This document shows positions 16,480-25,449 of a DNA stretch of 64,000 nucleotides, piece after piece. Within the stretch, counting starts at the first letter, position 1. Each line of letters opens with the position of its first letter. Source of the stretch: Aliiroseovarius sediminis. Its GTDB lineage: Bacteria > Pseudomonadota > Alphaproteobacteria > Rhodobacterales > Rhodobacteraceae. A model generated the notes under the pieces. The model worked only from the letters and a program-made list of their open reading frames with translations, was not told the DNA's origin and made no database searches. The DNA is taken from assembly GCF_022678485.1 (NCBI RefSeq), contig NZ_JALBYP010000025.1:62001-126000 (forward strand), given 5' to 3'. A program made the translations under genes and the position numbers.

Positions 16480-19190
16480 TGCTCAGCTTCAACACGCTGG
16501 TGGCGGTGTGCCTGATTTACGTGATGATCTTGTTCCTTGTGGCCTTCGTCGCCGACCGCAGTGCCGCGCGCAACAAGAACCGGCTGCTCAGCTCGCCGTT
16601 GATCTACACCTTGTCACTGTCGGTCTATTGCACGGCGTGGACGTTTTACGGTGCGGTCGGCTACGCAGCGCGGTCGGGGCTGGAGTTCGTCACGATCTAT
16701 TTGGGCCCGACACTGGTCATGATTGGTTGGTGGTGGTTTCTGCGCAAGCTGGTGCGCGTCGGTCGCAGTCAGCGCGTGACCTCGATCGCGGATCTTCTAT
16801 CGTCGCGCTATGGCAAATCGAACCTGTTGGGGGTGATTGTGACGCTGATCGCGGTTGTCGGCTCGACGCCTTATATCGCGCTGCAACTGCAATCCGTGAC
16901 GTTGTCGTTTTCGGTCTTTGCGCGTCACCGTGCGGCGGGTCAGGAGTTTTTGGGGCTAGAGGCCACGGCGCTTTGGGTTGCGGGGGGGCTTGCGCTGTTC
17001 ACCATTCTGTTTGGCACTCGTAACCTTGACGTAAACGAACGTCACCACGGTGTTGTGACGGCCATTGCGGTCGAAGCGATCGTGAAACTGGTCGCCCTTC
17101 TGGCGGTTGGCGTGTTCGTGGTTTGGGGTGTGGGGGGCGGTCCGGCGGGTATCGCCGCGTCGGTGCAAGACGCGATGCACGCGGCGCCCGATGGTGCATG
17201 GCGCCTGACCGGCGGGCGCTGGATTGGGCTGACCTTCCTATCCGCGGCGGCCTTCCTGACCTTACCACGCATGTTTCACGTGCTGGTGGTCGAAAACCTG
17301 GGCGAGCGGCAGCTGTTTGTCGCGTCCTGGGCGTTCCCTACCTATCTGTTTTTGATGAGTCTTTTCGTCCTACCCATCGCCGTGGTCGGATTGGGCACGT
17401 TGCAGCAAGGAGCAAACCCGGATCTTTTTGTCCTGACCATTCCCTTGCATTTTGAACGTGACGGGCTTGCGATGCTGTCGTTTTTGGGGGGATTCAGTTC
17501 GGCGACCTCGATGGTTATCGTGGCGTCGATCGCACTGGCGACGATGTTATCCAATCACATCATCATGCCCATCTGGCTGTCGATCCGGTCGCAAGAGGCA
17601 ACGGTGTCTGGCGATGTGCGCCAAATCCTGTTGATCGCCCGACGCCTGTCGATCATCGGCGTGTTGGTGCTGGGCTATCTTTACTATCGCATTTCGGGCG
17701 GCGGCTCGGCGCTGGCGGCGATTGGCATGATCTCGTTTTGTGGGGTGGCGCAGATATTGCCGGCGATGGCGGGGGGGCTGTTGTGGCGCGGGGCCTCGCG
17801 CAATGGGGCCGCGGCAGGGCTGCTGGTGGGGTTCACGCTGTGGGCCTATACACTGTTTCTGCCCAGCTTCGGGGACGCGGGCGCGATGAGCGCATCTTTT
17901 CTGGCCGATGGCCCCTTCGGTATCGCATGGCTGAAGCCCCATGCCTTGTTCGGCGTGACGGGAATGGATCCGGTGGTGCACGCGATTTTCTGGTCCATGA
18001 CCTTGAACACCTTTGCCTTCGTAGGCGTCTCGCTTCTGTCGTTGCCCAGCCCGCTTGAACGGCTGCAAGGCGCGCAATTCGTCAATGTTCTGGACCATAC
18101 CCGCCCCGCGCAGGGTGCCAGCTTCTCGGCGGCGGCGGCCGAGGATCTGTTGATCATGGCCCAACGCACCATTGGTGCGGACGCCGCCCAGACGCTGTTT
18201 CAGAACCAGGCCCGCGCCCAAGGGAAAGAAGGCTATCTGCCCGACACCACGCCCGATTTCATCGCGCGCCTTGAACGGGCGCTGTCCGGGTCGGTCGGGG
18301 CGGCCACCGCCCACGCGATGATCGCGCAAATCATGGGGGGCACCACCGTATCGGTCGACGACCTGATGGCCGTGGCTGATGAAACCCAGCAGATGCTGGT
18401 CTATTCCTCGCAGCTTGAGGAAAAACAGAAAGAGCTGACCACTACGGCGCGTCAATTGTCCGTTGCGAACGAAAAACTGACGCAACTGTCGATCCAGAAG
18501 GATGCGTTTCTCAGTCAGATCAGCCACGAATTGCGCACGCCCATGACATCGATCCGCGCGTTTTCCGAGATTTTGCGTGATGGCGGGGCCGAGGATGCCG
18601 AGGCCGCCGGTCGCCACGCAGGGATCATCCACGCCGAGGCCTTGCGGCTGACTCGGTTGCTGGATGATCTGCTTGACCTCAGCGTGCTTGAACACGGGCA
18701 GGTGCAACTGAACCCGCAACGCGAGATGTTGTCCAACGTGCTGGATCGTGCCGTCGCCGCCACGCAGTCGTTGATCATGTCCGAAGACTTGCGCATCCAT
18801 CGCGATCCTTCGCGTGAACAGATCGTCATCTCGACGGACACCGACCGGCTGGCCCAGGTTTTCATTAATCTGATTGCAAATACGGCGAAATATAACGATG
18901 CGAAGTTCAAGCGTCTGACCATCCGGGTGCGGGTGCGGGATGACGTGTTACGCATTGATTTCGTTGATAATGGATCCGGTATTCCAATCGAAAGCCAAGC
19001 GATGATTTTCGAGAAGTTCTCGCGCCTGACGGATACCTCTGCCGCTGGTGGAGCGGGGTTGGGGCTGGCCATCTGTCGCGAGGTCATGGACCGGCTGGGT
19101 GGTTCGATCACCTATCTTCCCGGCCAACGTGGTGCAGCATTTCGGGTAACTTTACCGTTGAAAAAAATGCCGCGAGGCGGGGAAACGTAA
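16479..19190 (+). CDS. Hybrid sodium:solute symporter-like sensor histidine kinase
   Basis: A 903-residue membrane kinase. The first 530 or so residues form about 13 predicted helices of the SSS (sodium:solute symporter) type (SPLIYTLSLSVYCTAWTFYG, RVTSIADLLSSRYGKS). A linker and a short coiled coil follow at about 645-670 (QLEEKQKELTTTARQL). Then comes the kinase core: His in ISHELRTP near residue 682, N-box FINLIANTAKYND, G1 DNGSGIP and G2 GGAGLGLAICREV. This is the CrbS-type architecture, known for acetate-linked sensing in Vibrio and Pseudomonas. It sits with a receiver-only regulator and an ScfR-like regulator, suggesting a carboxylate-responsive circuit. Confidence 0.9.
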   Translation: MLSFNTLVAVCLIYVMILFLVAFVADRSAARNKNRLLSSPLIYTLSLSVYCTAWTFYGAVGYAARSGLEFVTIYLGPTLVMIGWWWFLRKLVRVGRSQRVTSIADLLSSRYGKSNLLGVIVTLIAVVGSTPYIALQLQSVTLSFSVFARHRAAGQEFLGLEATALWVAGGLALFTILFGTRNLDVNERHHGVVTAIAVEAIVKLVALLAVGVFVVWGVGGGPAGIAASVQDAMHAAPDGAWRLTGGRWIGLTFLSAAAFLTLPRMFHVLVVENLGERQLFVASWAFPTYLFLMSLFVLPIAVVGLGTLQQGANPDLFVLTIPLHFERDGLAMLSFLGGFSSATSMVIVASIALATMLSNHIIMPIWLSIRSQEATVSGDVRQILLIARRLSIIGVLVLGYLYYRISGGGSALAAIGMISFCGVAQILPAMAGGLLWRGASRNGAAAGLLVGFTLWAYTLFLPSFGDAGAMSASFLADGPFGIAWLKPHALFGVTGMDPVVHAIFWSMTLNTFAFVGVSLLSLPSPLERLQGAQFVNVLDHTRPAQGASFSAAAAEDLLIMAQRTIGADAAQTLFQNQARAQGKEGYLPDTTPDFIARLERALSGSVGAATAHAMIAQIMGGTTVSVDDLMAVADETQQMLVYSSQLEEKQKELTTTARQLSVANEKLTQLSIQKDAFLSQISHELRTPMTSIRAFSEILRDGGAEDAEAAGRHAGIIHAEALRLTRLLDDLLDLSVLEHGQVQLNPQREMLSNVLDRAVAATQSLIMSEDLRIHRDPSREQIVISTDTDRLAQVFINLIANTAKYNDAKFKRLTIRVRVRDDVLRIDFVDNGSGIPIESQAMIFEKFSRLTDTSAAGGAGLGLAICREVMDRLGGSITYLPGQRGAAFRVTLPLKKMPRGGET

Positions 19191-19248
19191 ATCATTTTTA
19201 AACCTCGCGTTGGCAGGTGTGGGGTCATGCGACCAAAATGGACCAGAC

Positions 19249-20256
19249 ATGGCTGACCCCGACAAGAACAGCGTGTTGCGCCAAAAAGCCAACGCGCAAC
19301 GCTCTGCGCCCGAGATCGCGCCGGTGACGGCGACGGGGGCGCTGGGTGATGCGCTCGCGCGTGCGGGTATGGCAACGAGCGAGCTGATGATTAACCCAAC
19401 AGGTCTGTCTGATGACCGGGTCGTGTTGGCGGCTCTTGATGGTCAGATTTCGGATCATGATATGTTGGCCTTGGTGGAAGGGCCGGACAGCCGTTTCGGG
19501 CTGCTGGTCGCGGACCCCAATCTAATTGCGGCCTTGATTGAAATGCAGACGATCGGGCGCGTTCTGCCCACCCCCGCACACCCCCGACGCGTGACCCGCA
19601 CCGATGCAGCCATGTGTGCCGATTTCCTTGATCGTGTATTAGAGGGGTGGGAGGCGGAGCTGACCGCGGCCGATCTGCCAATCGCAACCCTAATGAATGG
19701 ATTTCGCTTTGCCGTGCGGCTAGATGATTACCGCGCGGTGACCATGACCTTGCCCGATGTACACTATCGCAGGTTTGACGCGCAGCTTGACTTGGGCGGT
19801 GACGCAAAGCAGGGGCGTTTGATGATGTTGCTGCCGTTGGTTGCGCCGCGACCCAACCCAACGTCGCTGGAAACGGCGAGGGGTGATAAACCCGGAAACC
19901 ACACACCCCCGATTGTGATGGGCGCACGAGCGGAGTTGGTCGCGGTGCTGCATCGCGCTCGCATGACGCTGGATGATCTGACCGGCCTGTCGCCGGGAAT
20001 GACCGTGATTGTCCCGCGCGAAGCGCTTAGCAATGTCGCGCTTGAGGATTTGACGGGTCAGGTCCGTACCGTATGCCGTCTGGGTCAGGCCAAGGGCCGC
20101 CGTGCCCTTCGCATCGGTAAGCAAAATGGGGGCGATGGGCTTTGTCCCGATGGCTCTGCGGCGCCGCCGGATGCTTTTGTTTCATCGACTATGGATCTTG
20201 GGCTGGGGCCCGCTGATCCGGCACAGCTTTCTGTAGGCGACGAAAGCCCGGCCTGA
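19249..20256 (+). CDS. FliM/FliN-family (SpoA domain) flagellar switch-like protein
   Basis: A 335-residue protein resembling the divergent FliM of Rhodobacterales. A FliM-like middle (LLVADPNLIAALIEMQTIG, FLDRVLEGWEAEL) is followed by a C-terminal SpoA-type domain at about 235-300 (ARAELVAVLHRARMTLDDLTGL, SPGMTVIVPREAL, VRTVCRLGQAKGRRALRIG). FliM/FliN proteins build the C-ring that controls motor direction. The start is set at ATG 19249 (MADPDKN); an upstream in-frame ATG at 19210 adds an unlikely 13 residues. No other flagellar gene lies in the window, so it is an orphan here. Confidence 0.75.
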   Translation: MADPDKNSVLRQKANAQRSAPEIAPVTATGALGDALARAGMATSELMINPTGLSDDRVVLAALDGQISDHDMLALVEGPDSRFGLLVADPNLIAALIEMQTIGRVLPTPAHPRRVTRTDAAMCADFLDRVLEGWEAELTAADLPIATLMNGFRFAVRLDDYRAVTMTLPDVHYRRFDAQLDLGGDAKQGRLMMLLPLVAPRPNPTSLETARGDKPGNHTPPIVMGARAELVAVLHRARMTLDDLTGLSPGMTVIVPREALSNVALEDLTGQVRTVCRLGQAKGRRALRIGKQNGGDGLCPDGSAAPPDAFVSSTMDLGLGPADPAQLSVGDESPA

Positions 20257-20347
20257 CGTTTCCGGTGGCGTCTGGCGCCCAGCTTGACCTGCATCAAAGC
20301 AGTCGGGTACGCCCCGTTCCACTATCAGTTGGAAACGGAGGTATGTC

Positions 20348-20674
20348 ATGGTTGACGTGAGCAAGTACAAGAAGATGCTGAAAACCCGCCTGAACGAGCT
20401 GAAAGCCCGCTTGGATGAGATTGAAGAAGAACTTGAAAGCCACAACTCCAAAGACTGGGAAGAGTTGGCAGTAGAGCGCGAAGAAGACGAAGTTCTTGAA
20501 GGACTGGGCACTTCCGGGCAGGATGAGATTATTAGGATAAACGCAGCGCTTGCCCGAGTGGATGAAGGCGAATTTGGCTTTTGCGTCACCTGTGGCGACG
20601 AGATATCATCAGAACGCCTTGATGTTGTGCCCCACACACCGTTCTGTCGCGACTGCGCTGCAAAACACGCCTGA
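20348..20674 (+). CDS. DksA/TraR-family zinc-finger protein
   Basis: A 108-residue DksA/TraR-type RNA polymerase-binding factor. The N-terminal 60 residues form a charged coiled coil (LKTRLNELKARLDEIEEELE). The C-terminal globular part has a complete C4 zinc finger (Cys79, Cys82, Cys100, Cys103) and the family segment VDEGEFGFCVTCGDEI. Proteins of this class enter the polymerase secondary channel and modulate transcription, often with ppGpp. The start ATG follows GGAGGT at a good spacing. Confidence 0.88.
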   Translation: MVDVSKYKKMLKTRLNELKARLDEIEEELESHNSKDWEELAVEREEDEVLEGLGTSGQDEIIRINAALARVDEGEFGFCVTCGDEISSERLDVVPHTPFCRDCAAKHA

Positions 20675-20743
20675 CGTGTGGACAGATCCGGGGTTCGAGT
20701 GTGATCAGCCCCGTGACACCTGTAAAAACCCTGGGAGGAAACG

Positions 20744-20956
20744 ATGCCATTTGAAGAACTGAAAGCCGCGATCAGCATGATCCTGGACGAAATTGCCAAG
20801 CGTCCAGAAGACCGCCACGTGCTGCAGGAGCAATTGCGCGAAAAGATATCCGAGCTTGAAAAGACCGGTCAGCCAGTGCCTGCGGATTTCCGTAAGTTCG
20901 AAAGCGAACTGGAAGGTGACGACGCGGACGATCTGTTCGACAATATGCCGGTCTGA
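20744..20956 (+). CDS. Conserved-looking hypothetical protein, 70 residues, helical and acidic
   Basis: Not recognised. The protein is soluble and helical (EELKAAISMILDEIAKRP, EQLREKISELEKTGQPVP) with a very acidic C-terminus (ELEGDDADDLFDNMPV). A strong Shine-Dalgarno (GGGAGGAAACG) precedes the ATG, and the DksA-like gene lies 69 nt upstream, so the two may be co-transcribed. Both the size and the good ribosome-binding site support a real gene. Confidence 0.65.
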   Translation: MPFEELKAAISMILDEIAKRPEDRHVLQEQLREKISELEKTGQPVPADFRKFESELEGDDADDLFDNMPV

Positions 20957-21108
20957 CCCGTCACTGCCCACAGCACTGCCCGGATTGCGCCGCGTAGGCG
21001 GCTTGGTTGACCGCCGGATCGGCATCGGCGGTGTTTTGCCTCATAGGTCATTGACAAATTGTGTTAAAATCTGGCGACTTAACATAAGCTGCTGGGATGG
21101 AGGCACAG

Positions 21109-23202
21109 ATGAAGGCAAAGGTTGAATACGATGTCACCGATGGCGTCGCGGTCATCAGCATTTCAAACCCTCCGGTCAATGCGCTGAGCGATGAGGTCCG
21201 GCAAGGTCTTTTTGACGCTTTTGAACGGGCAGACGCCGACGACCATGTAGGGGCTATTGTTCTTTCAGCCAAAGGCCGGACATTCCCGGCGGGTGCTGAT
21301 GCCCGCGAATTTGGTCGCCCCCGTGCGGCGCCCACCCTGGCTGATGTCTGCGCCCGGATAGAGGCGTGCCAGAAACCGGTCCTTGCCGCTATTCACGGTC
21401 ATGCGTTGGGCAGTGGGTTCGAACTGGCCTTGGCATGCCATTACCGGATTGCCCTGCAGGACGCGACGCTTGGTCTGCCCGAGGTCAATCTGGGCGTCCT
21501 TCCCGGTGGTGGCGGCACGCAGCGTCTGCCCCGTATAACTGGAGCGAATGCGGCGCTGGACCTGATGATCACTGGCAAGCCGATCACGGCCCAGCGGGGT
21601 GGCGATTTAGGACTGATCGACAAAGTGATCCAGAAAAATCTGGACCGGGCGGCGCGGCTTTCGGCTGGTAATATGATAGCCCAAAACAGTCCGCCGCGCC
21701 CAACCTGCAGCCGCGACGATGGCCTATCGAACCCCGGCGCCTATACTCAGGCGGTGAATTCGTGGCGCACCCGTGTGAAAGGGAATTTCGTGCCGTCGGT
21801 CCGCGCTATTGTTGATTGCGTCGAAGCCGCGTTGCTGTTGCCATTTGATGCCGGTATCGCGTTGGAGCGCAAGTGTTTTGATGATTGCGAAACGGGGGAC
21901 GAGGCAACGGCCTTGCGCCACGCTTTTTTTGCAGAGCGGCGAACGGCTAAACTGGCCGAGCTTGAGGGGGCGACGCCGCGCAGCATCTCGTCCATCGGCA
22001 TCATGGGTGCGGGTGGAATGGGGGCGGACATCGCGACCGCCTGTCTTGATGCAGGTCTGCTCGTGATCATTGTCGACAGCGATGACGACGGTCTGGCCCG
22101 TGGGGGCCAGCGGATCAAGGATATATATGAAAAGTCGGTCAGCAAGGGCCGGATGGGTCAGGCCGCTGCTGCAGATCGTCTGTCGCGTCTACGTGGAACA
22201 ACTGACGTAACGTCCCTGTCAAAAGTTGATCTGGTGATCGAAACCATGTCGGAAGACGCGGCAGTTAAGCACGATGTTTTCGCCCAACTGGACAAAATCA
22301 TGCGCCCCGGAGCAATCCTTGCCACGAACACCTCTCATCTGGATAGCGACGCATTGGCTGCGGCCACGTCACGCCCGCAGGACGTTGTTGGTTATCACTT
22401 TTTCGCGCCTGCGCATATCACAAAGTTGATCGAGGTCGTGGTGGGCGATCAGACCCATCGCGACGTGGCGGCGACCGGATTTGCGCTGGCTGCGATGCTG
22501 GGGAAGGTGGCTGTCCGCGCGGGCGCATCAGACGGTTTCATCGGCAACCGCGTTCTTGCCGCCTATCGTCAGGCGGCGGATTTCATGTTGGAAGACGGTG
22601 CAAACCCAGCGCAGATCGATGGCGCGATGCGCGCCTATGGTTTTGCGTTGGGGCCATATCAGGTGCTGGATATGACGGGGCTTGATACCGCTTGGAAGCG
22701 GGGCAAACACTATCAGGCCACATGTGATCGCGAAGAACGCTATGTCGCGATTAGGGACAGGATGTGCGACGAGGGCTGGCTTGGGCAAAAAACCGGGCGG
22801 GGGTTTTACGTGCACGGACATGCGCTTGGCCCGGTGGAAAATGATGATGCGCTAGGAATCATAGAAGATGAGCGTCGCCGGAAGAGCATCATACCGCGCC
22901 CCTTCACCGACGACGATATCCGCGCCCGCTGCCTGAACGCAATGGCGAATGAGGGCGCTAGATTGCTGGACGAAGGCGTGGCTTCGCGTCCGTCAGATAT
23001 CGACGTGGTGATGATGTATGGCTATGGTTTTCCGCGGTTTCGCGGCGGGCCGATGATGTCCGCTGACCAACGTGGCCTTCTGGCGGTCAGAAATGCTTTG
23101 AAATCCTACCAACCGGACGCACCCGATTTTTGGACGCCGTCGCGTCTGTTTGATGAGTTGATCAAAAACGGTCGGCATTTCAGTGATTTGAACGGCGGTT
23201 AG
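21109..23202 (+). CDS. Fused enoyl-CoA hydratase / 3-hydroxyacyl-CoA dehydrogenase (FadB/FadJ-like)
   Basis: A 697-residue multifunctional beta-oxidation enzyme. Residues 1-190 are a crotonase (oxyanion-hole region GRTFPAGADAREFG, catalytic-site segments GSGFELALACHYR and LPEVNLGVLPGGGGTQR). The middle carries the NAD-binding motif GIMGAGGMGADIA, the dehydrogenase His in GYHFFAPAH, and QKTGRGFY; a second 3HCDH_C copy ends the protein (MMYGYGFPRFRGGPM). It hydrates enoyl-CoA and oxidises the 3-hydroxyacyl-CoA. I prefer ATG 21109 over 21097 because GATGGAGG just upstream serves as the Shine-Dalgarno. No thiolase gene is adjacent. Confidence 0.93.
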   Translation: MKAKVEYDVTDGVAVISISNPPVNALSDEVRQGLFDAFERADADDHVGAIVLSAKGRTFPAGADAREFGRPRAAPTLADVCARIEACQKPVLAAIHGHALGSGFELALACHYRIALQDATLGLPEVNLGVLPGGGGTQRLPRITGANAALDLMITGKPITAQRGGDLGLIDKVIQKNLDRAARLSAGNMIAQNSPPRPTCSRDDGLSNPGAYTQAVNSWRTRVKGNFVPSVRAIVDCVEAALLLPFDAGIALERKCFDDCETGDEATALRHAFFAERRTAKLAELEGATPRSISSIGIMGAGGMGADIATACLDAGLLVIIVDSDDDGLARGGQRIKDIYEKSVSKGRMGQAAAADRLSRLRGTTDVTSLSKVDLVIETMSEDAAVKHDVFAQLDKIMRPGAILATNTSHLDSDALAAATSRPQDVVGYHFFAPAHITKLIEVVVGDQTHRDVAATGFALAAMLGKVAVRAGASDGFIGNRVLAAYRQAADFMLEDGANPAQIDGAMRAYGFALGPYQVLDMTGLDTAWKRGKHYQATCDREERYVAIRDRMCDEGWLGQKTGRGFYVHGHALGPVENDDALGIIEDERRRKSIIPRPFTDDDIRARCLNAMANEGARLLDEGVASRPSDIDVVMMYGYGFPRFRGGPMMSADQRGLLAVRNALKSYQPDAPDFWTPSRLFDELIKNGRHFSDLNGG

Positions 23203-23224
23203 GTGCCGCGATACTTCGGAATAG

Positions 23225-23440
23225 TCAGGACAGGGACACGCCCAAAATCACGCACATCAATCCGATCACCGATAAAGCCAACCCGCCCATGTTCAGCGCC
23301 ATCGCCTTCTGAACCCGTTCACGCAGCGCCGCGTCGTCAAGATTTTCGCGTTTGGCCTTCATGACGCGGACAGCGCTGGCCAGCAAGCCGACAAGCCCCA
23401 CAAGCGACAGGATCGCCCCGATTATGATAAGCCAGTCCAT
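23225..23440 (-). CDS. Small two-helix inner-membrane protein
   Basis: A 71-residue protein with two predicted membrane helices (about residues 3-23 and 49-69) joined by a charged cytoplasmic loop (MKAKRENLDDAALRERVQKA). I recognise no family function. It is convergent with the beta-oxidation gene (22 nt between the stops) and appears to be monocistronic. Confidence 0.7.
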   Translation of the reverse strand: MDWLIIIGAILSLVGLVGLLASAVRVMKAKRENLDDAALRERVQKAMALNMGGLALSVIGLMCVILGVSLS

Positions 23441-23614
23441 GGCGTTCTCCTATATTGCTTGGATCGCGTAGCGCGGGCAGGCGGCCAGCGCAACCCCCGG
23501 CGGTCAAGCGGTCTTGAAGCGGGCAGGGGGACGGGCTAAAGCGGTCTGCGCGAAACCTGAACAGCAGCTTTTGCGAAACGCTCTTGTCACGGGCACCCCC
23601 ATTAAGAGGATCAC

Positions 23615-23875
23615 ATGGACGACAATCAGGCCGATAACAGCTATCGTGTAACCGCCAATGAACTGCGTCAGTTCGTCGAACGGATCGAACGGCTGGACAT
23701 GGAAAAGAAAGACCTTGCCGACCAACAGAAAGAGGTGATGGCCGAAGCGAAAGCGCGCGGCTATGACACCAAAGTGATGCGCAAGGTCATCGCGCTTCGC
23801 AAGCGTGACAAGGACGACATCGCCGAAGAAGAAGCGGTGTTGGAAATGTACAAAGAAGCGCTTGGGATGTCGTAG
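23615..23875 (+). CDS. gapR: GapR family nucleoid protein (DUF2312)
   Basis: An 86-residue DUF2312 protein. In Caulobacter, GapR binds overtwisted DNA ahead of replication forks and transcription and stimulates topoisomerases. The family signature is plain: ANELRQFVERIERLDMEKKDL, then KEVMAEAKARGYDTKVMRK, RKRDKDDIAEEEAVLEMYKEALG. It is monocistronic, with about 170 nt of non-coding DNA upstream. Confidence 0.92.
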   Translation: MDDNQADNSYRVTANELRQFVERIERLDMEKKDLADQQKEVMAEAKARGYDTKVMRKVIALRKRDKDDIAEEEAVLEMYKEALGMS

Positions 23876-24097
23876 TCACCGGGTGAATTATGATTGTATA
23901 GGGTAAATGTCCGGGCGTTGTGCGTTTGACGGCAGTTTCCCAGTGATCGATTCTGCGAACCGGTAACGGTCATGGGAAATCATCGACAAGCCGGGATGGC
24001 GATCTTCGAAGCCTTCGCTGCCTTTACAATTTGCGTCGGAGGCACCCGTAACGGAAGCCATTGGTAAAGCCTGATCTATGCTTTAGGTTGGTCACCA

Positions 24098-24583
24098 ATG
24101 GCAAAACTATTGATCGTTTATCATTCCAAGACGGGTGGCAGTCGGCAGATGGCTGAAGCCGCTCATGCTGCGGCCAGCGACGAAATCACAACAGTTCTTA
24201 AACCTGCGACGGAGGCTGGACCTGACGATCTGCTGGAAGCGGACGGTTACCTTTTCTGCGCGCCGGAAAACCTTGCTGCGATTGCTGGGCTGATGAAGGA
24301 TTTTTACGATCGTGCATATTATCCTGTATTGGGTCGCATTGAGGGGCGCCCGTACGCTCAGCTTGTATGTGCCGGATCAGATGGAGAGAACGCTGCACGT
24401 CAGACGGCGCGCATCGCCCAAGGGTGGCGGCTGAAAGAAGTTCAGCCGCCATTGATTATTTGCACCCATGCGCAAACACCCGAGGAAATTCTTGCCGAGA
24501 AAACCATTCCGGAGGATCAACTTGAGCTTTGTCGAGAACTCGGTGCGGCCATGGGGGCAGGGCTGAGTATGGGCGTCTTTTGA
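24098..24583 (+). CDS. Flavodoxin-like / NAD(P)H-dependent oxidoreductase family protein
   Basis: A 161-residue protein with a flavodoxin-type fold. The N-terminal strand and phosphate loop read LLIVYHSKTGGSRQMAE (residues 3-19), which binds the FMN phosphate. A second segment, DGYLFCAPENLAAIAGLMKDFYDRAYY, matches the loop near the isoalloxazine ring in the WrbA/flavodoxin superfamily. It probably carries FMN and transfers electrons; its partner is not apparent from its neighbours. Confidence 0.8.
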   Translation: MAKLLIVYHSKTGGSRQMAEAAHAAASDEITTVLKPATEAGPDDLLEADGYLFCAPENLAAIAGLMKDFYDRAYYPVLGRIEGRPYAQLVCAGSDGENAARQTARIAQGWRLKEVQPPLIICTHAQTPEEILAEKTIPEDQLELCRELGAAMGAGLSMGVF

Positions 24584-24999
24584 CGTTCGCTGATAGAAGC
24601 TGACCTTAATGGGGTGCTTTCAGACCGAACGACACCGTTGTGCTTCGTGCGGGGGTTCGCTTGAAATGGGTTCTTTGGTCTGACCCCCGCGCTGCCAAGC
24701 GCGGGTGCAAACCATCTTCTCTATATTCCCCCATTTATGAACACGAACAGTAGGCCCGCACAGGGGGCTGACGGGCGTAAGTCGTCTGGGTAGCTATGGA
24801 ATTTTCGGTTCAGGTCGATGGGCAAACTTGCCCCACGGGTTGATTGCGAGGGCCATGGATGCAAGAGTGACTGCGGCATATTGTACAATTCAGTCAAATT
24901 TTCGCGTGCTGGATGTCACAAGACTGCGTTCGCCGTGTTGTTAAAACAGGTGGGCAAAACGAAGCGGCACCGGCAGTGTCGCCAGAGAAAGGAGGGACG
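24584..24999 (+). other. 416-nt intergenic region without a supported gene
   Basis: I find no convincing coding sequence. A hairpin of 7 bp (CCCGCGC at 24686-24692, GCGCGGG at 24699-24705) lies in the first third, without a T-run. The last part (about 24860-24990) must hold the promoter and leader of the universal stress protein gene, ending in AAAGGAGGG. No exact EcfG-type promoter is present. Confidence 0.4.
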
Positions 25000-25416
25000 A
25001 TGTTCAAGAAAATTCTTGCACCCGTTGACCTGTACCATGCGGATAAACTGGACAAGGCGCTGACTGCGACCGGTGAATTGGCCCGCGTGTATGGGGCCGA
25101 GGTGTGTTACGTCGGCGTGACCGGCTCCACCCCAAGCGAGTTGGCCCGCACGCCCGAACAATACGCTCGCAAACTGAAGGAATTTGCCCGCGAACAAGGC
25201 GAAAAATTCGGTGTTACGACCTCGAGCCATACGATTGTCAGTCATGACCCAGCGGTTCAGATGAACCACGAGCTTGCAGCCGCTGTAGAGGATGTGGGTG
25301 CGGATCTGATTGTGATGGCGACCCATCCGCCCGATGTGACCGACTATCTCTGGTCAGGTAACGGTGCACATCTTGCCGCGCACAGCGATGCCTCGGTGAT
25401 GCTGATCCGCGGTTGA
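25000..25416 (+). CDS. Universal stress protein (UspA family)
   Basis: A 138-residue Usp-fold protein. It starts with the typical KILAPVDLYHADK strand and ends with the ATP-binding type motif region DLIVMATHPP followed by GNGAHLAAHSDASVMLIRG. The start ATG at 25000 follows AAAGGAGGGACG. It ends 33 nt before a BCCT transporter gene. This is like the TRAP-associated UspA protein TeaD of Halomonas, which regulates an ectoine transporter. A regulatory role on the adjacent osmolyte transporter is therefore plausible, though not proven. Confidence 0.9.
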   Translation: MFKKILAPVDLYHADKLDKALTATGELARVYGAEVCYVGVTGSTPSELARTPEQYARKLKEFAREQGEKFGVTTSSHTIVSHDPAVQMNHELAAAVEDVGADLIVMATHPPDVTDYLWSGNGAHLAAHSDASVMLIRG

Positions 25417-25449
25417 TAAAGACCGAATTATAAAAAGAAAGGATGTTTG

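Noticed and set aside
17547-18800. A 417-codon minus-strand open frame.
   Set aside because: It lies entirely over the transporter-fused kinase gene, and its composition (Arg, Gln, His-rich) is that of an antisense frame in high-GC DNA.
21051-21085. TTGACA resembling a housekeeping -35 element before the beta-oxidation gene.
   Set aside because: No acceptable -10 hexamer lies 16-18 nt downstream, so I do not annotate a promoter.
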